This document shows positions 1 to 13,230 of a stretch of 64,000 bases of DNA, one piece after another. A program made the translations under genes and the position numbers. Positions within the stretch are counted from its first letter, which is position 1. Every line of letters begins with the position of its first letter. The notes under the pieces are model-generated. The model saw only the letters and a list, made by a program, of their open reading frames with translations. It was not told where the DNA came from and did no database searches. This stretch comes from Erythroxylum novogranatense (Eukaryota > Streptophyta > Magnoliopsida > Malpighiales > Erythroxylaceae): assembly GCA_029891385.1 (NCBI GenBank), contig CM057235.1, positions 22,189,120 to 22,253,119 on the forward strand, written 5' to 3'.

Positions 1-2740
1 ATCTATGTCTCTAGTTTACCTAGGAAAAAGAATAAGATTGATTGGAGCTCTCTAGCACAAGATGTCCCCAAAATACTAAAGCATGTTCAGACTATTCCAA
101 CCGATCCGCTCACTTAGATCTGACCATCTTTTTTTAGTCTGACCTCAAAAATCCTAAGTGTGGTATGGAAAGATAGAAAAATATCTTAGAAATCCAATGT
201 TTCGAAAATCAGGTCGATCGAAGGTCGAATGAAAAAGTTATACACAAAATATTGGACAGAGGTCATTGGGCGCGCCAGGCACCTCGCTCTCTAGGTGAGC
301 GGTGCGACCGCTCGGCCTAGCGAGAGAGCGGCTCGCACGCCCGTATGGGCGAGCGATGCTACAATTTTTTTTTCAAAACTTTTTTCCAAAACCACCTCTT
401 CTTTCACCAGATCGATTTTTTCACACAAATGTCCAAACAATACAAATTTAGTCTCGTTGGAAAGATCTCGGAAAATCCTACAAGTTTCATGAAGAACTTG
501 AAATTCGATAACACCTCTAAGGGTGTCAAAAATTCACTCAAATACACTGCCTAGTCACACATTTACTACCACAATGCGACACTATTACAAAAATTCATAA
601 CTTTTCATCCCCTTAACCAAAAATTCCAAATTTTATATCAATGAAAAGAGCAAAAAAAATGCTACATGTTTCAGTATAACTTAGAAGCCAATTCCATCTC
701 TAATCAAATCAAATTCGCAAATAAAGGTTCAACCTACCCAAATTATTCTTAATAGAAACCCAGTCTTTCAAAATTCATAACTCCAAATCCCCTTAGCAAA
801 AATTTCCATACCATATATGGATAAAAAGCTTAGACAATAAACTACAATTCTCAGGAAGGACTTCACAATAAATTCCAATTCAAACTAGGTTGAATTCCCT
901 CATGAAGGTGGTTGTCCTGTTAAACCTTATGAAATCAGCATGTAACCTCAACTACAACAAAACTTTCCAAATTTATATCTTACAATCCTCACATCCAAAA
1001 TTTGCATAAAATATCTCATTAGAAAGCTATAACAATCCTATACAACTTTACAGAATGTCATTTGAGCCAATTTCACCCTTAACAGTCCCAAATAAATATC
1101 AGAACTCAAAAAATACAAAACCTAGGTCCTTGGAGCAATTTCTCACCAAAACACATTTTGGACTGAATTACCACCTGAGCATTATCAGACCATAACTTGT
1201 AATCTAAACATCGAAAAATATCATACTCAGTGGCATTAAAAAGCTAACACATAAATCTTCAACTTTCAGTAATACCAATTTCACAAAATCGGTCTCCTTT
1301 ATCCTAGCAAAATTCTCAAAGTTTTAGGTCATCAAAATGGGACCAAGATCCTGATACTGTTCATCCAGCAAACACATCTAAACTTCCGAGCCAAATTCAA
1401 AGCTCTTCAAGCCACAATTGGGCAGAACTTCCTTCATAGAAATTCTAGCCCTACTTCTCAAGTTTAATTTAAAGCAAACCTCAACTCAATAGCATAACCA
1501 CATTAAAAGTTATAAACAAATACCTGAAACATATACAAGTTCCATTTTCCAGATTTCATACTAAATTCTACTCCTTTCATGTAAACATCAATACCCCATC
1601 AATAAACATCCCATTTAGCCAAGAGATCAGCCACCAATTCATCAAGACAAATACTTGAGTAATAAAGCACAATTTGGCAGCACACAACATACACAATTTT
1701 CTTACTTCATTTCCACTCATCTAACATTATAAACTTCATTGATAGCATTAAAGTCACATTCTTTCATTTCCATGCCATTTTCCCTCACACAAGCATACAC
1801 CTATACCCATACAATTAATACACAAGATTCATGAAATTTATGCACCAATAAGCAAAATAAATTCTTCTACGTACTAAGGAAAGAACACAAAATAAGTTCT
1901 TACCTAAACAAGCTTCGAGCTCTTCAATTCACCAACACTTCAAGCTCCTCTACCTCTCACCAACACCCACGGCTATCACCCTAACACACATAATTCATCA
2001 TCTTCACAAGGCTTAAGTTTAGTCTTGGTTGAGAATAAAGAGAGGCAAGCAAGTAGCAAGGAGAGCTTCTTAAATGGGATGGAAAGGAAACAATCGAAGG
2101 AGGAGAGTAAAACACCTACGGATGGAGGATGTTTTTCACTTTCAAAGTAATCTTTTTCAACCTTCAAGGTGATTTTCTTATGCACTTAAGGAGAAGAACC
2201 GAGAATGAATAAAGGGAAAAAGACAAGTATATTAAATGATTGAAGACACTTGTCCTTATTGGAGAAAAAGACAAAAACACCGATTAACCATTTAATCAAA
2301 GAACCATAATACCAATTAATCTTTAACTCATCCAATCCAATGGCTCTAAATACAAATCCCAAATTAATACACCCGAAGATCCAGTGTCATTGGACAAAAA
2401 TTTTCGATACCGGAAACCAATCAGTCTGCCACTTGGGGATTTTTCCATTCCGAAAATTTTCCCCGAAAATTCCTGAAATTTCCTAAAAATATAAAACACA
2501 CATAAACCACTCCAAATCAATTTTTCAAATACAATTATCACATGAATCACACAAAATTACATTTAGACCCACATGCCAGGAAATGTCATGAATGCATGAC
2601 AATCATGTGCATGTGTAAAAGTTACCATTCATATAATTATAGAGGCTATGTGATGCATGTTCATGCCGAGATCTATTTACTCTCGCCTAACCCGTCCCAA
2701 TTGACCAAATTACCCTTCCCATCGGTGATGGGATGTTACA
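1..2740 (-). mobile_element. Partial LTR, Tekay-like gypsy family B
   Basis: This is the 5' (U3-side) part of a long LTR read on the minus strand; its other end lies left of the window. The right end reads GGGATGTTACA, so the minus strand begins TGTAACATCCCATCACC, the same start as the solo LTR at 29786. It is AT-rich and non-coding. It carries a repeating motif (ctacaagtttcatgaag and variants near 478, 662, 842, 1038 and 1257), a minus-strand GTAAG donor-like site at 1903, and a CG-rich block at 268-358. No TSD can be tested because one end is missing. The short open frames here are chance frames. Confidence 0.8.
268..358 (-). repeat. CG-rich hypervariable block in family B LTR
   Basis: About 90 bases that are strongly GC- and CpG-rich lie within an otherwise AT-rich LTR. 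They are built from variants of cgagcg / gctcgc on both strands, so the block is rich in short inverted repeats. The related family B LTR has a block of different sequence at the matching position (35150-35225). The family A LTR lacks any block there: its sequence passes directly from the 'accggacgacgg' stretch to 'ccaaaattcaac'. Confidence 0.7.
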
Positions 2741-5700
2741 CTTATAATTATTTGCATAAATAAATCAAATCAAAGTCACAATCAAGCTCATAATGAATTA
2801 TTTTAATTAACATCCTCTTTTTTTTGTTTCTCAAATTATTCATCATTAATAATTAGAACAAAATTTACAAGCTTGATTGCCAGGTCCCTCCCCAATACTT
2901 AGGTTAAACATTGTCCCTAGTGTAAAAAAAACATGCAAGAATAATAAAAAATAAAGAAGGGGGTAATGATAATTGTACTCCTTCAATAATGAAATATTTT
3001 CAGCTTTTTCCAATGTTATTAACTTCCATCCATGTTAGTTAAATATTTTCTACTATAAAGCAAGGCTTAATATTTCCTTTATAACCTGTGGAACTCTATC
3101 AAATCTCAAGTACAGAATTAGGACCAACAAACTAAAATGATGAAAATAACAAAACTATTAATGAAAATCCTATAACCTACTCAATCAAAACAAAAACACC
3201 TAATTGTTAAGTTGCCTCCCAACCAACACTTCTTTATGAGTCTTATAACTGGGCTTCTTAGTAAGTCTTCTTTAACCTAGATATATAATTAATAACTTGT
3301 TTCCAGTCGTTTTCTCACGTAGAGGTTCATTATCCTGCACACCACATGCTGTAAAGATAATATGGTATCAAATTAATGGAAAAAGGTAAATTCACTAATG
3401 CCCTTTTTAATAACAAATTTTCAATATAAAGGAGTAATAAAACACTTTTGGATCTTTGAATGACATTTACATTTTGTTATGTGGGAACTAGGAGCCTTCC
3501 ATACTCAAAATGATTGTTGAAAAATCCTCAATAGCCTTTTTATTTGGCTCCTCCTTTTCATCTTTCTATATCTTCTTTGAGTTCTCTTCTTCTTTCCCTC
3601 TTGAACAAGAACATCCTTTTTTTCTTCAAGTTTTAGCTCCTCTCCACTTTGTAAAGTTATTTTCCACATGATCCCTCAAATTTAACTTGGTGTATCTAGA
3701 TAAATCACATAACTCTTTGGTTATATAGAGGGAAAACTCATTTGAAGTAATGTATTCCATAAGAACGTCAAGATGTCAACACTTCTTTTGTTAAGAATGT
3801 TCTAAAAATCCAAATGAATTCCATGTAAACTCATAATAATTGCTTCACTCTAAATTATAATTATTCTTATATGGTGTGTTTTAAGGCCATTTCTTTATGA
3901 AAATTAGGTGTGTCTATATATTCTAGTTCCTGACATTGATGATCAAGGTGATCAAACCCATAAATCTCACAACATGCCACAAGTATTGATTAAGTTTCTT
4001 CATGTATGTCACCACGCACTCCATACTTAGTTAAACAAAGCCAGCATTGCTCTGCTACAAAAGTGAATGCCTTGCCACTAATAATGGTTCATGGAACTCT
4101 GAATTAATTGAAAATATTAGACTTTATAAAACCTACAACAACTATATAATTACCAGTCCTAGTGGCTTTTTATACCACCCATGTTCAAACGTAATCAACT
4201 ACTAAGAGTATATAAGAAAAACAATGAGATGAAGGAAAAAGGCCCATAAAATCAATGACATATATGTCAAATATCACAACTACAAGAATTGGGGTTCGAG
4301 GCATTTCATTTAATAAGAAAACACACCTGTCTTTTGACACCTATCATAATTTTTACAAAACATATAATTATCTCTATACAAAGTCTCCCAATACAAATGA
4401 GTATTTATAACTTTTCTTGCAGTTGTCTAGTGTACAACATTTATTAACTTGATTAGAGTAAAACTTCCATAAATACAACTAATCTAAACATAAAATTTTG
4501 CTTCATTCCTTATCTTTTCCTTCTTAGACTTACTAATATAGTTAGGTAAAGTTCTAGTAACTAAATAGTTAACAAGTTTTATATACCATGGAACGATAAC
4601 TTTGCTCATTAGGAAAAGTTTTATAAATAGGTAAATTATCTTTATCCTTTGCTAATGTATTCAGGTGGTCTATTAGTAAAGTTTTTGCTCCTTTTCAATC
4701 GCCTATTTCTAAATCAAATTCTTTAAGTAGAAAAATACATTGTATCAATCTCAATTTATACTCCTTTGCTAAAAGGTATTTGAAAGTTGTAAAGTTAGAA
4801 TGTATAGTAATTTTAAAAACAAGAAAATAATATTTAAACTTATCAAAAGAAAAAACAGTTGTTAAAAGCCCCATCTTAGTTGTAGAGTAATAACACTGTT
4901 TAGTATCCAATGTTCTTGAAGCATAATAGATGACCTAAATTATTTTTCCAATCCTTTAGTCTGAAACAACTCCCATTGTATAGTTACTAGTATCACACAT
5001 GTTCTCAAATGGTAGATCCTAATTTGGTAGCTAAATAATAGGTGCACCTTTTCAATAATTCTTTGAGCTAGTCAAAAGCTTCTTAATATTATTTTCCAAA
5101 TTCAAATGGATCATGTTTTTGCGGCAACTTACAATGGTATATCAATCTTGGAATTTTTTTAATAAACCTACAATAAAACCTACATGTATAAGACAAGATC
5201 AAACTTCCATAACATTTGTAAGGTAAGGTAAGTTCAATATTAAATCCACTTTTTCCTTATCAACTTCTATGCCCCTAGATGAAATCACATGTCCCAAAAT
5301 GATGCCTTGAAAAACCATAATATGACATTTTCCATTATTTGATACCAAATTGTTTTAATGCATCTTTTGAGAACAATAAATAAATGATTTAAGAAAACAT
5401 CAAATAAATCTCCAAAATAGTGAAATTATTGATGAATAATACAATATAGTTAGAAAATATACTTTTATGAAAAAGACATTCGCCTAAAAGCATACAATCT
5501 AAAAGGAAACATAAAAGTAGTATTTTCATGATAGTATTTTCTTCATCTTCTTAAGCAATTGTTATTTGGTAGTAACTTGAAAAACCATCCAAAAAGTAAA
5601 ACATGATTTACCAATAATAGGAAATGATCCTTCTTAGTGGCCAAGTTAGGCTTTGAAAGTCTATGCACATTTTCCACCCATTTTGCACTCTCATTGATAC

Positions 5701-6050
5701 CAACTTATCATTTTGATTTCATATCATTATTAACTCGATTTCTTTGGCATAACTTGAACTAGGCTCACTCATTCGCTATCCGAGATTAGATAGATTATAC
5801 CTACATACTAAATTTTTTGAAACTTCTTTCATTTTCACATCTTTCATTCTTGGATTAAGTCTCCTTTGTGGTTCCTTAATTGGCTTAGCATTTTCTTCCA
5901 AAAGAATCATATACATGCCTATTGTTGGACTTATGCCTTTTATATCAACTAAGGTCCATCATATTGTAGTTTTTATACTCCTTTAGAAGTTCTTCTATCC
6001 TTTCTTCTTACCCTTTACTTAACTTTTTCGAGATGAATGTAGGTAAGACT
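2741..6050 (-). pseudogene. Element H, 3' part: degenerate Athila/Tat-like pol
   Basis: This is the downstream part of an old gypsy element on the minus strand. Two landmarks typical of the post-integrase region of Athila/Tat-type elements are visible on that strand: GGGACAATGTTTAACC followed by a GGGGAGGG run (2883-2922), and GGTTGGGAGGCAAC (3211-3225). Between about 3300 and 4690 lies a decayed integrase region, 4695-4910 is RNase H, and 4920-6050 is decayed reverse transcriptase. Stops and frameshifts occur throughout. The element is interrupted at 6050 by Tekay element A and resumes at 18142. Confidence 0.75.
4695..4910 (-). pseudogene. Degenerate RNase H domain of element H
   Basis: A 71-residue open stretch keeps the order of a Ty3/gypsy RNase H: a CYYSTTKMGLLTTVFSFDKF segment (the usual 'YaTTEKElLAvVfAfeKFR'), then ITIHSN where the family has the catalytic 'vyTDH', then KYLLAKE and LRLIQCIFLLKEFDLEI. 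The catalytic Asp of the TDH motif is replaced by Asn or lost, so this copy should be inactive. The sequence is closest to Athila/Tat RNase H as I know it. Flanking frames hold further decayed RT and integrase pieces. Confidence 0.8.
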
Positions 6051-6055
6051 CTCCC

Positions 6056-9000
6056 TGTAGCGCCCCCTTACCATAGAGTACCCACCGGAATGCCCGTGGG
6101 TCATTCCGGTACATATCCTACGATAAGAGACCACTACTGACAACTACCATTAAACTCCTCATGACATCACAATCATAAAGCAGTACGAAGAAATTGACAA
6201 CTTTTTAAAACCAAACTGGATTTCATTTCATTCACTCAAAATTTAGAAATTTACAAGCGTCGGTATTTTCGATGCACATGTTCCAAAACACCGTACACTA
6301 CGTACCATACAGTAATGTACAAAGAACAGATCTAACTATAAGTCTCCAAAAGAAAGCCCAGCTGACCGACCTTTGAGTCATCGCCTCTCTCGCCAATCCA
6401 CTGTACACGGCTCTACAGTCCTGAGGGAGCTATCCGTCTACACTTAAGCCTAAAAAATAGATTGCAATTTTGGATGAGTTTGCGAACTCAATGAGAAACC
6501 ATCATCGATGGTTCTCCCAATTCATGCATCACATAAGCATGATACAGTATGCATCCAGTAATCATACAATTACAATGCTAATACAATCACAGTAATAGGC
6601 ATACAACACAGTCACGGTAAACAGAACACAGTTACAGTCATATTACAGTATACATACAGTCAGGTACCATGTCAATTATTCAGTCCAGTATGCAATGCAC
6701 ATGTGACTCTTTTCCAGTTTATTACAGTATTGTGACCGAGTGCTTTAGCGATGTTCGATGGTCGATGAAGCGGCGTCAGGAGAATTATCTCCTTGAGCTC
6801 TAGGCTCGCGATGTCGATGTCGATGGCGACTTCGGTTCACATTTATTCTTTATCGGTTTATGCATCGTGCATGAGTGCACATGTTCAATTGCGCGATTAC
6901 ATAACGGTCTAGAATTCCCGATGAGCGATAATTTACGATCGATATCACGTAATCTAAGTAATCCCGTAGAACAAATAAGTCACGATAAACACGTAGATTG
7001 AGGTAACCACCTAGGTTACTCACCTATTACTTCGAGCTAATGCGGGAAGTTTCCATCCGTCGGTCGACGGCGCTCCACTTGAGCTTCTATAAGAATCGAG
7101 AGAAGTGCGAGTCACTAAATATGCAATTTGTGCACATGTAGGTGAAATATGCATGTTCATGAATTCCGGCCCTAATCCCATTTTTTATCATAAAATCCGT
7201 CTAAAAATTAGAAACCTATTGGCGCTGACGGTGCGCAATTCGGACCTCTATAGGTCCCCAATTAAACAAAACAGTGATTAAACACACCTTTACCCGGACC
7301 CACGTTAATTTCCCGTCCAAAAATCCCGAATCTCTCAGAAAATGAAATTAAATATTCACTGAATCCGATGCCTCAAGAATCAGGTCAACCGGACGACGAA
7401 CGGAAAAGTTATTCACGAAAGAAACCAAAATTCAACAATTAATAGCCCTTATTTCCTTCTCTTTTTCCTGTTTTCCAACCGGAATTCAACCTATCATATC
7501 TCTTTCTACACATTTCAGAAAAATGCAAACTATACCTTGTTGGAAAGATAATGAAACCCTCTACAAGTTTCATGAAGCCCCCAACAAGCAATTTTACCCA
7601 TAAGGGTGTCAAAAGTTCAGTCAAAGCCACTGCCTACTCAAAACCTATCGAAACAGTGCAGTACATTGCAAATTCATTAACCTTCAGATTCTTCAGTAAA
7701 AAATTACACAATAAATAAGGCAGTAAGATCACAATGTTATCTACAACTTTAATGAACAACCCAAAATCAGATTCACTTCGTAACTATGTCAAACAATTCA
7801 CCAAAACATCAGCCCTCAGAATTTTCCCAATTTGAACAGCACATTTCACAACAGTATATCTCTTAGCACAAATGTCACCAAATTAACTACCTTATATCCC
7901 TGAAAAGATAAGATCTCAAACTTCAATTTTCATGAAGAACTCAACATCCAATTCGATCTCTAACAATTTCAAAACGGTTATGCAAGTATCTTCCATGATC
8001 AGCAATTCACAACCTAATGCAGGTTCAGTATTTTCAAATTCATTTCTCTCAAATCTGACAACCAAAAATTACATTTCATATATCATTCTCAAGATAATTT
8101 CTTCCTCTACAGCTTTACAGAAGATCACTCACACCAATTCAGTTCACATAAATTACTAAAATTGCTCCAAATCATAATGTGCACCAAATTTGACATTCCA
8201 GCTAGGTTTCATTCAATGCATGAAAACAGTCAATAGTCATCAGTCCATAACTCCTACTATACAAATCGAAAAATTGCAAAATCAGTGGCATTGGAAAGAT
8301 AACTTAATAGGCTTCAACTTTCATTTAGTCCATTTGTTCTAATTCCTTAACAATTAATTTAGAAACATTAGCAAAACTCTAGGTTATGATTTCGAGTACT
8401 GTTTATTCCAGTCAATAGCAGTAACCTTCCATGCAAAAATTCACCATCTTAAAGCTAATATTGGACAACACCTATTTCACACAAAAATGTAGCTAACATC
8501 CCAAAGTTTAAGTGGCCACAAACCTCACTCATTTTCATTCCTATACAATTAGTTATGCTAACAACAGTGCAATCGGTTAAAACTCTTAATTTCCAGATTT
8601 GGTCCAACCTTAGTTTCTATCATTTCCAATGCCATTAACGCCTCATTAAACATCCAAATAAACACAAATCAGTTCTTATACATTCATACATTCACTAGGA
8701 CTAATACTCAAAATTTTGCAGCACTCAATTCTTCATTTCTAAGTAAAATCAATCATCCATATGCATTCAAAATCAAGTTAAAAACACTCATTCATACTCC
8801 TTCATCAATTCATAACTAACCCTAACCTAACACCCATTAATTCAAGCTATATTAGTCGTCAAGTTAATGCATCAAGAATCATAATAAATGTACCAAACCT
8901 CCCATTAATTACTCCTAACTACCATGGCATTCAATTTCTAAATCAAATCATAAAGAAAACTTAACAACAAAACTTACCTATTAGCTTTTCCAACCTTGAA

Positions 9001-9772
9001 TTCCTTTCACTTCTTTACTTCCTACCTTCACTAATCACTTCTTCTACCACCATACATATATATTTCATCATTATGGGAAGACTATAGCTTAGTGACAAGT
9101 AAGAGAACTCTTGAGTGTTTGCAGGAAGATAAAAAAAAAGAAGCAAAAATCGATGGTGAGAAAAACAAATGAAGAAATGCTCGGATGAGTTATCTAACAA
9201 CTTAATAACTTGCCCATTGTTATTCCTTTACCAAAGCATAACCGATAGGAACAAGTGAGGAGCATTTAATGAAGGTATAAGTTGGCTAAATTTCATTGGT
9301 CCAAGGTGTAAAGAAAAGTCAAACTAATAATATTTTAATCCAGATCAAAAACTAACCCAATCAACTCCAATGACCCTAATTTCAATCCCAAAATAATATA
9401 CCTAATAAGACAGTGCCATTGGGTAGCAATTTTTGCTACCAAAAATCGACCGGTTTGCCAATTGGCGATTTTTTCGGTCCGGGAATTTTCTCCGAAAAAA
9501 TCCAAAAAAATTTCTGAAAATCCCTTAAATTAGAAAAAAAATTATGGCACACTCAGAATAATTTTCCAAACCCAAAAATCACGTTAATCCCAATAAAATT
9601 GTCGTAGGCACGAAAACCGGGAATGTCATGTATGCATAGACAGTAAGTTCCTGTGCACAATTGTGACTATGTAGCAATCCTATTATGTATGAGCAGTCCC
9701 ATGAAATCCCAATTTAGCACATCCTATGTCAATTTACTATTCTACCCTTCTAATTAAGGGTGGGATGTTACA
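6056..9772 (-). repeat. 3' LTR of Tekay element A
   Basis: The LTR begins TGTAACATCCC and ends GGGGCGCTACA on the minus strand, with TG...CA termini. It has a minus-strand donor-like GTAAG at 8977, a second donor-like GGTGAGTAACC near 7025, and a hairpin GAGTT-loop-AACTC at 6476-6489. The acceptor-like site next to the hairpin reads TTTTTTAGG here but TTTTTCAGG in the 5' LTR. Motifs recurring every 180-205 bp (7561, 7741, 7921, 8107, 8312) fill the middle. The PPT adjoins it at 9773. Confidence 0.95.
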
Positions 9773-9786
9773 ATTCCCCCCTCCTG
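9773..9786 (-). other. Polypurine tract of element A
   Basis: On the minus strand the sequence reads CAGGAGGGGGGAAT directly before the LTR start TGTAACATCCC. A purine run abutting the 3' LTR is the second-strand primer of LTR retrotransposons, and its position agrees with the PBS at the other internal end. Confidence 0.9.
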
Positions 9787-10022
9787 ATAAAAATTTTGCC
9801 CTCGAAATTCTTACCTGATTGAGCGAACAGGTGAGGATACTGTCTCCTCATATGCTCCTCGGTCTCCCAGGTAGCCTCCTCAGTCAAATGGTTTCTCCAG
9901 AGAACTTTCACCAGTGGAATACTCTTGTTCCTCAATTGCTTCATCTGTGACCCGACAATCAGTATCGGCTCCTCTACATAACTTTCAGTTACTAGAGACC
10001 TCAATCTCTGAGCCGGTATCAC
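9787..10022 (-). pseudogene. Integrase C-terminus with chromodomain (element A)
   Basis: The 84-residue minus-strand frame ends the pol polyprotein. The stretch VKVLWRNHLTEEATWETEE followed by MRRQYPHLF is a clear chromodomain core (the 'V.W....EATWE.E..M....P.LF' pattern). Chromodomains fused to integrase define chromoviruses and are thought to steer integration toward particular chromatin. The upstream part of the integrase is out of frame with it, so the chromodomain is no longer joined to an open pol frame. Confidence 0.85.
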
Positions 10023-10868
10023 ATGTATACGATCGACCGATATCTCTGAAGCATACTCACATGGAAGGCGTCATGCAATGAGACATCTCACTCGGTAAAG
10101 CTAGCACAGTAGGCCAAGGTCCTATCCACTCGGTGATTTCATATGGACCAATGTACTGGGGCTTAACACCCTTTTCCCAAATCTCGATTACACCACGCCA
10201 CAGTGACACCGTAAGAACACTCTGTCACCCACATTGTACTCAATGTCTCTCTATCTTGATCCACATAGCTCTTACATGCATCTTGAGCCGCTTTGATTCG
10301 GCTCGAATCGATTCACCTTATCCACGGTGTCTGAATCAACTCTGGACCCTCGATCATCTGACACCCTCTTCATCCCAATACAGCGGTGATCTACACGTCG
10401 CCCATACAATGCCTCATAAGGTGCCATCCGATACTCTTTGTGATAATGGTTGTTATATCAAACTCAATCGAGCTATATCTTGATCCCATGCTCCTCTAAA
10501 CTCCAATACACAAGCCCGAAGCATATCTTCCACGATCTTAATCGTCCTCTCACTCGCCCATCATGCGAGGATGAAATGTTGTCTTGAAATTCAGCTAGTA
10601 CCATTTCACCTAGTACCCATCATGATACGCAAACTACGCCAAAACCTAAAGTAAATCTGGGATCTCATCGACATTATCGACCTTTGGGACCCGTGCGGTC
10701 TCACTATCTCGACCACATACTTGGGCCAAGCGATCTATAGTATTGTTCTCCTCATTTGCACGAAATGGGCGATTTAGTCAACCGGTCCACTATGACCCAG
10801 ATAGCATTATGCTGCCTCGGCGTCCTAGGCAATCCCATAATGAAATCCATGGTAATTCGTTCCCATTT
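10023..10868 (-). pseudogene. Decayed integrase core of element A
   Basis: Minus-strand translation in shifting frames shows integrase pieces in the right order: [12 protein letters not shown] and VDRLTKSP (catalytic-core start, near 10770-10860), then SERTIKIVEDMLRACVLEF and AWDQD (near 10470-10560, the region after the catalytic Glu), then MAPYEALYGRR (near 10400) and a GPY/F-like segment. The frame is broken several times between about 10025 and 10800, so no functional integrase can be made from this copy. Confidence 0.75.
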
Positions 10869-12800
10869 TCACTCCGGAATAGGCAATGAATGAAGCTTTC
10901 CTACTGGAGCTTGGTGCTCAGCCTTAATCTGCTGGCACGTCATACATCTCGAAACATACTCCGCTACCTGCTTTTTCATGCCAGACCACCAGAAATGTTG
11001 CTTAAGAGTGTTATACATCTTGGTAGTACCAGGATGCATAGCATATGCGGCCATATTAGCCTCCTCCAATATCTCTCGTCTCAAATTATCCATATCAGGT
11101 ACACAGAGCCTCTGTCCCAACCACAAAGTCTCATCTCTCAAGTCAAACTCAGAAGTCGAATCAGCTTTTACTTTCTCAATCAGTCTCACTATAACAGGAT
11201 CCTTGTCTTGAGCTCTCCTGATCCTGTCCAGTAGCATCGTTCTCAACTTCAAAGTAACTAATAACACTCCATCCTGCTCCAGATTCAACTGTACATTCAA
11301 GGCTCTCAACTGAATCAAATTAGGCAACCTCAATGCCTGCATCTGAGCTGTACTCGTATGCGACCTCCGACTTAGAGCATCTACCACTACATTGGCTTTC
11401 CCAGGGTGATATTCAATAGTACAATCATAGTCCTTCAATAACTCAAGTCATCTCCTCTGTCTCAAATTCAACTCTCTCTGGCTCAGTAAATACCTCAGAC
11501 TCTTATGATCAGTAAAGATCTGGAATGTCTCACCATACAGATAATGTCTCCAAATCTTGAGGGCAAAAACCACTGCAGTTAACTCCAAATCATGCACTGG
11601 ATAGTTTACCACATGAGCTCTCAACTGTCTCGAAGCATATGCAATCACTCTCCCATGCTGCATCAGAACACACCCCAATCCCTGATGCGATGCATCACTG
11701 TAAACCTCAAATCCTCCTGTCTCGGATGGAATAGCTAACACCGGTGCAGTAGTCAAGCGATGTTTGAGCTCCTCAAAGCTCTTCTGACACTCCTCAGTCC
11801 ATCGGAACGGTTCATTTTTCCTCAAAAGCTTTGTCAGAGGGGCTGAGATCAATGAAAACCCCTCGACAAACCTCCGATAGTAACCCGCTAATCCTAGGAA
11901 ACTCCGAATCTCTGACACATTCCTAGGAGCCTCCCACTGCAGTAGTGCCTGAATCTTACTAGGATCAACCTGTATACCCTCTCCAGTCACTATGTGCCCC
12001 AAAAAGATCACCTGATCTAGCCAAAATTCACACTTACTGAATTTGGCATACAGCTGTCTCTCTCTCATAGTCTGTAAGATAATCCTCAAGTGTTTAGCAT
12101 GATCCTGTCTAGTCCTCGAGTACACCAAAATGTCATCAATGAATAAAATAACGAACTGATCCAGGTAGGGCTGAAATACCTTATTCATCAAGGCCATGAA
12201 GGCTTCCGGGGCATTAGTCAACCCAAACGGCATCACCAGAAACTCAAAATGCCCATACCTGCTCCTAAATGCACTCTTAGGTACATCAGCCTCTGCTATC
12301 TTCAGCTGATAGTACCCTGACCTCAGATCCAACTTAGTGAACACTTGAGCTCCCTGCAACTGATCAAATAAGTCATCAATCCTAGGCAGTGGATACTTAT
12401 TCTTCACTGTCACCCGATTCAACTGCCTGTAATCAATGCATTGCCTCAAAGTCCCATCCTTTTTCTTCACAAATAATACTGGAGCTCCCCACGGTGAGAC
12501 ACTAGGCCTGATAAAACCCTTCTCCAATAACTCCTGCAGCTGAGCCTTAAACTCCCTCAGTTCCATAGGTGCCATCCTATATGGAGGTATGGATATAGGA
12601 GCAGTACCTGGAACGAGGTCAATGGTGAACTCTGTCTCCCGATCCGGCGGCAAACCCGGTAACTCATCAGGAAACACATCTGGAAATTCCCTAACCACGG
12701 AATATCCACGAAGCCTCTGCTCAACTCGTGTGTCAACCACATGAGCGATATGCCTCACGACCTCCTGCATCAACCTCGGGGCACTCGGAAAAGAGATCAT
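10869..12800 (-). pseudogene. RT, RNase H and integrase zinc finger (element A)
   Basis: One minus-strand frame of about 640 codons is interrupted by a single TGA (11448-11450). The N-terminal part is reverse transcriptase: [47 protein letters not shown] and the active-site FIDDILVYS. RNase H follows: [18 protein letters not shown] and [13 protein letters not shown]. After the stop comes EYHPGKANVVVDALSRR, then the integrase HHCC zinc finger (H...H...CMTCQQIKAEHQAP). The frame ends at TGA 10869-10871, inside the usual 'PEWKWE' motif. Both stops replace a Trp codon expected in the family. RT itself looks intact. Confidence 0.92.
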
Positions 12801-13230
12801 CCGGTGGCACTACGACTAACTCCTCGAACCTTTGCTCTAGGTGACCAGAGACTCTAAAACAACCTCCTTGGTATAGCAGGTCCATGATAGCCCTATGGGC
12901 GATGGCGATCCTCCCGAATCACATCAATCTCTCGGAGGCAACACTATAAGGTGCGCCCTCAATCTTGCTTGATCAATCTGGATCGAGCATCCCCTGCAGA
13001 CCTCTCCCAATGCAGTAGTACTACCAGAGGTGTACTCACCTCTAGCCCATACTGATAACATCTCCCTATCCCCATGCAATCTACATGCCATATGAGGTGC
13101 AATAAAAGAATCGTGGATCCGGGATCCAAGAATGCAAGCGCCTCAATATCGAAATAAGGAGCATACCAGCTACAACATCAGGGGAATCCTGGGCCTCCTG
13201 TCTTGTCATGGCATAGACTACGGCTCGAGG
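12801..13230 (-). pseudogene. Protease region of element A, frame-broken
   Basis: On the minus strand, just upstream of the RT frame, AVVYAMTRQEAQDSPDVVAG (about 13165-13225) matches the conserved segment linking gag to the protease in Tekay elements. A decayed 'IDPGSTHSF'-type active-site region follows (near 13080-13130, with the DPG triplet as PDPRF). Frameshifts separate it from the RT frame. The identification rests on order and on these short matches. Confidence 0.65.

Noticed and set aside
7932..8159. 75-residue frame also present as 95 residues at 16236-16523
   Set aside because: The repetition arises only because both lie at the same place in the two LTRs of element A, on the strand opposite to its sense direction.
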